Positions 31,022-32,265 of a DNA stretch of 32,265 nucleotides are shown here, piece after piece. Source of the stretch: an uncultured Mucilaginibacter sp. (GTDB taxonomy: Bacteria > Bacteroidota > Bacteroidia > Sphingobacteriales > Sphingobacteriaceae); NCBI RefSeq assembly GCF_903913935.1, contig NZ_CAIWNH010000152.1, positions 1 to 32,265 of the forward strand, in the 5' to 3' direction. The position numbers were made by a program, and so were the translations under genes. The first letter of the stretch is position 1; the number at the start of each line of letters is the position of its first letter. The notes below the pieces were generated by a model, which did not search any database, was not told the DNA's origin, and saw only the letters and a list, made by a program, of their open reading frames with translations.

Positions 31022-32068
31022 TTAGGCATACCGCACCTCAAGATAAGGTTCGCTTTCTGCCTTAAATGTAAATCCTTTCAGAAAATCTTCTTTTTTACCT
31101 GTAAAATCAATATACTGCCTGCAAATTTGCGCAATGTTTTTTGCAGATGTACCGCCGTTCTGGACGGGGGCCAGGCGGTAAAGCTCCTCAATGTCAAAAT
31201 AGGAATGTACTTTTTTACCCAGCGCTATCCCGGTATAAACCACCGTTGAATATTGCGTGATCAGCTCGCAGCAATTCGCGATCATGTGGTTGGTATTTCC
31301 GTTGCTGAATATCAAAGTGCCTTCGGGCGCATATTTTTTTATCTCTGCTTCTGCCCTTGGTACGTTTTCGTTAGGGTGCAGCTTAAAAAGCAGTTGCCTT
31401 CTATCAGCGATATTTGCAGCATGGCGTATAAAGGCAGCCCTGTTTTCAAAACGATAGGTCTCGCGCATATCCGTGGTAGCAACCATCACATAGTCATGCA
31501 ATGGAAAATCATTATCCAGGTATTGGCGCTGGTTGTCGTAATTAGGGATCCCCGTTACTATCAGCTTTGAAGGGTCAGTACCTTTCCGGGCAAAGTAATT
31601 TTTGTACCCTATTGAGGCTGTACAATAAATATCGCATACATTGGTTGAGCCATTCAACGAAGTGTCGCCCGAGCAATATGGCGGCAGGTTTAAGGCTTTA
31701 ACCAAACCGGTTAACAGGGTGGTTTTATCGATCATTCCTTCCTGCACCCAGATGGTTTTGGTATGCCTGAATTTTTTGGCTACGATCATATCGGTACAGT
31801 TAACCACCAAATCGTATGGATGCCTGTTGCCACCCCGGTCAATCTGGGCGCCAAAGTGGCTAAGGTAGTTTTCTGATTTTTTCCGGAAGTGATCAGCAAG
31901 CACCGTATGGTTGGCAACAGGCGTGTATTTTAGTATTCCCTTTAAAAAATTGTTGTCTGCGAAGAGCTGGCTAAACCAGCAGTCGAAGTCAGACAAATGC
32001 TCCGAGATCTGGTGCATTTGCGAAGTTTGATTAATAGATCCGGTAATAAATAGTATCTTCTTCCTCAT
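31022..32068 (-). CDS. GT-B-like glycosyltransferase / CDP-glycerol transferase-type protein
   Basis: The 348-aa cytosolic protein has GT-B fold character. The N-terminal domain begins MRKKILFITGSINQTSQMHQ; the C-terminal domain has LLFKLHPNENVP, an FSNGNTNHMIANC segment and TQYSTVVYTGIALGKKV, a pattern seen in CDP-glycerol/polysialyl-type transferases and in non-hydrolysing UDP-GlcNAc 2-epimerases. It lacks clear epimerase catalytic sequence. As the first gene of the operon, it is the best candidate for the transferase that uses the CMP-activated sugar made by the others, but family assignment is uncertain. Next gene follows after 2 nt. Confidence 0.6.
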   Translation of the reverse strand: MRKKILFITGSINQTSQMHQISEHLSDFDCWFSQLFADNNFLKGILKYTPVANHTVLADHFRKKSENYLSHFGAQIDRGGNRHPYDLVVNCTDMIVAKKFRHTKTIWVQEGMIDKTTLLTGLVKALNLPPYCSGDTSLNGSTNVCDIYCTASIGYKNYFARKGTDPSKLIVTGIPNYDNQRQYLDNDFPLHDYVMVATTDMRETYRFENRAAFIRHAANIADRRQLLFKLHPNENVPRAEAEIKKYAPEGTLIFSNGNTNHMIANCCELITQYSTVVYTGIALGKKVHSYFDIEELYRLAPVQNGGTSAKNIAQICRQYIDFTGKKEDFLKGFTFKAESEPYLEVRYA

Positions 32069-32265
32069 CTCGATTCGTAATCAATTTTTAAAACTACAAA
32101 TTAGGTTTCGGCTTTTAACAGCCTCGGAATAATGTTAATACATCCTTAACTTCTACTTAACGGTGATGTTAATGTTGTATTATTTAGCTATTATCTGGTA
32201 AAATAAAATTACAATTAATTTAACACCAGGTACAAGCCCATAGACGAATATTTTTCGATTTTATT
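32069..32265 (-). other. Upstream region of the sugar operon
   Basis: This is 197 nt of AT-rich sequence up to the window edge. On the minus strand CTAATTTG near the ATG is only a partial match to the Bacteroidota -7 element. It should hold the operon promoter, but I cannot place it. No gene is seen. Confidence 0.35.

Overview
The window looks like chromosomal DNA from a member of the Bacteroidota, most likely family Sphingobacteriaceae (Mucilaginibacter- or Pedobacter-like). Four things point there: promoter elements of the Bacteroidota type (TAnnTTTG at -7), no clear Shine-Dalgarno sites, a reg_prop/Y_Y_Y sensor kinase, and lipoproteins whose lipobox is followed by C-[KQ]-K-D. This placement is an inference from gene content. 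No rRNA, tRNA, IS element or CRISPR array was seen.

Layout. (1) 1-3.1 kb, + strand: the 3' end of endonuclease III (nth), recA, an orphan SUKH (SMI1/KNR4) protein and a DUF3050 protein. (2) 3.1-6.1 kb, - strand: a three-gene operon of PIG-L deacetylase, GT4 glycosyltransferase and a GH100/invertase-like six-hairpin protein. (3) 6.2-13 kb: a two-component system (1023-aa one-piece periplasmic sensor kinase plus NarL-type regulator), followed by a secreted MORN-like protein, an 82-aa protein and a small secreted protein. Three promoters here, including that of the response regulator, share a nearly identical 22-bp box placed over the -33 element. (4) 13-18.7 kb, - strand: two DUF3494 ice-binding lipoproteins flanking a two-module OmpA-family outer-membrane protein. 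(5) 18.8-24.1 kb: an AraC-type regulator, a bilobal pepsin-like lipoprotein, an S10 carboxypeptidase, an SMR transporter and a sterol-desaturase-family hydroxylase. (6) 24.1-24.6 kb: a four-helix-bundle (S23/IVS-type) gene broken by one in-frame stop, bracketed by AAGTC-word repeats. (7) 24.6-32.1 kb, - strand: a seven-gene surface-sugar operon of GT-B-like protein, SpsF-like cytidylyltransferase, split transketolase (two genes), class III aminotransferase, SDR, and a HAD phosphatase-NeuB fusion without the SAF domain.

Region 7 is the strongest candidate for an undescribed pathway. A split transketolase could change the carbon skeleton of an aldose. SDR and aminotransferase could oxidise and aminate it. 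The NeuB half could condense it with PEP, the fused HAD half could remove a phosphate, the SpsF-like protein could activate the product as a CMP-sugar, and the GT-B protein could transfer it. The order of steps and the product are inferred. A second theme is the gaps between genes. Several are filled by short-word repeats (TTGATT-, GATTNCCCCGATT-, AAGTC- and GTCATT-type), mostly folded as inverted repeats, and some run right up to start or stop codons.
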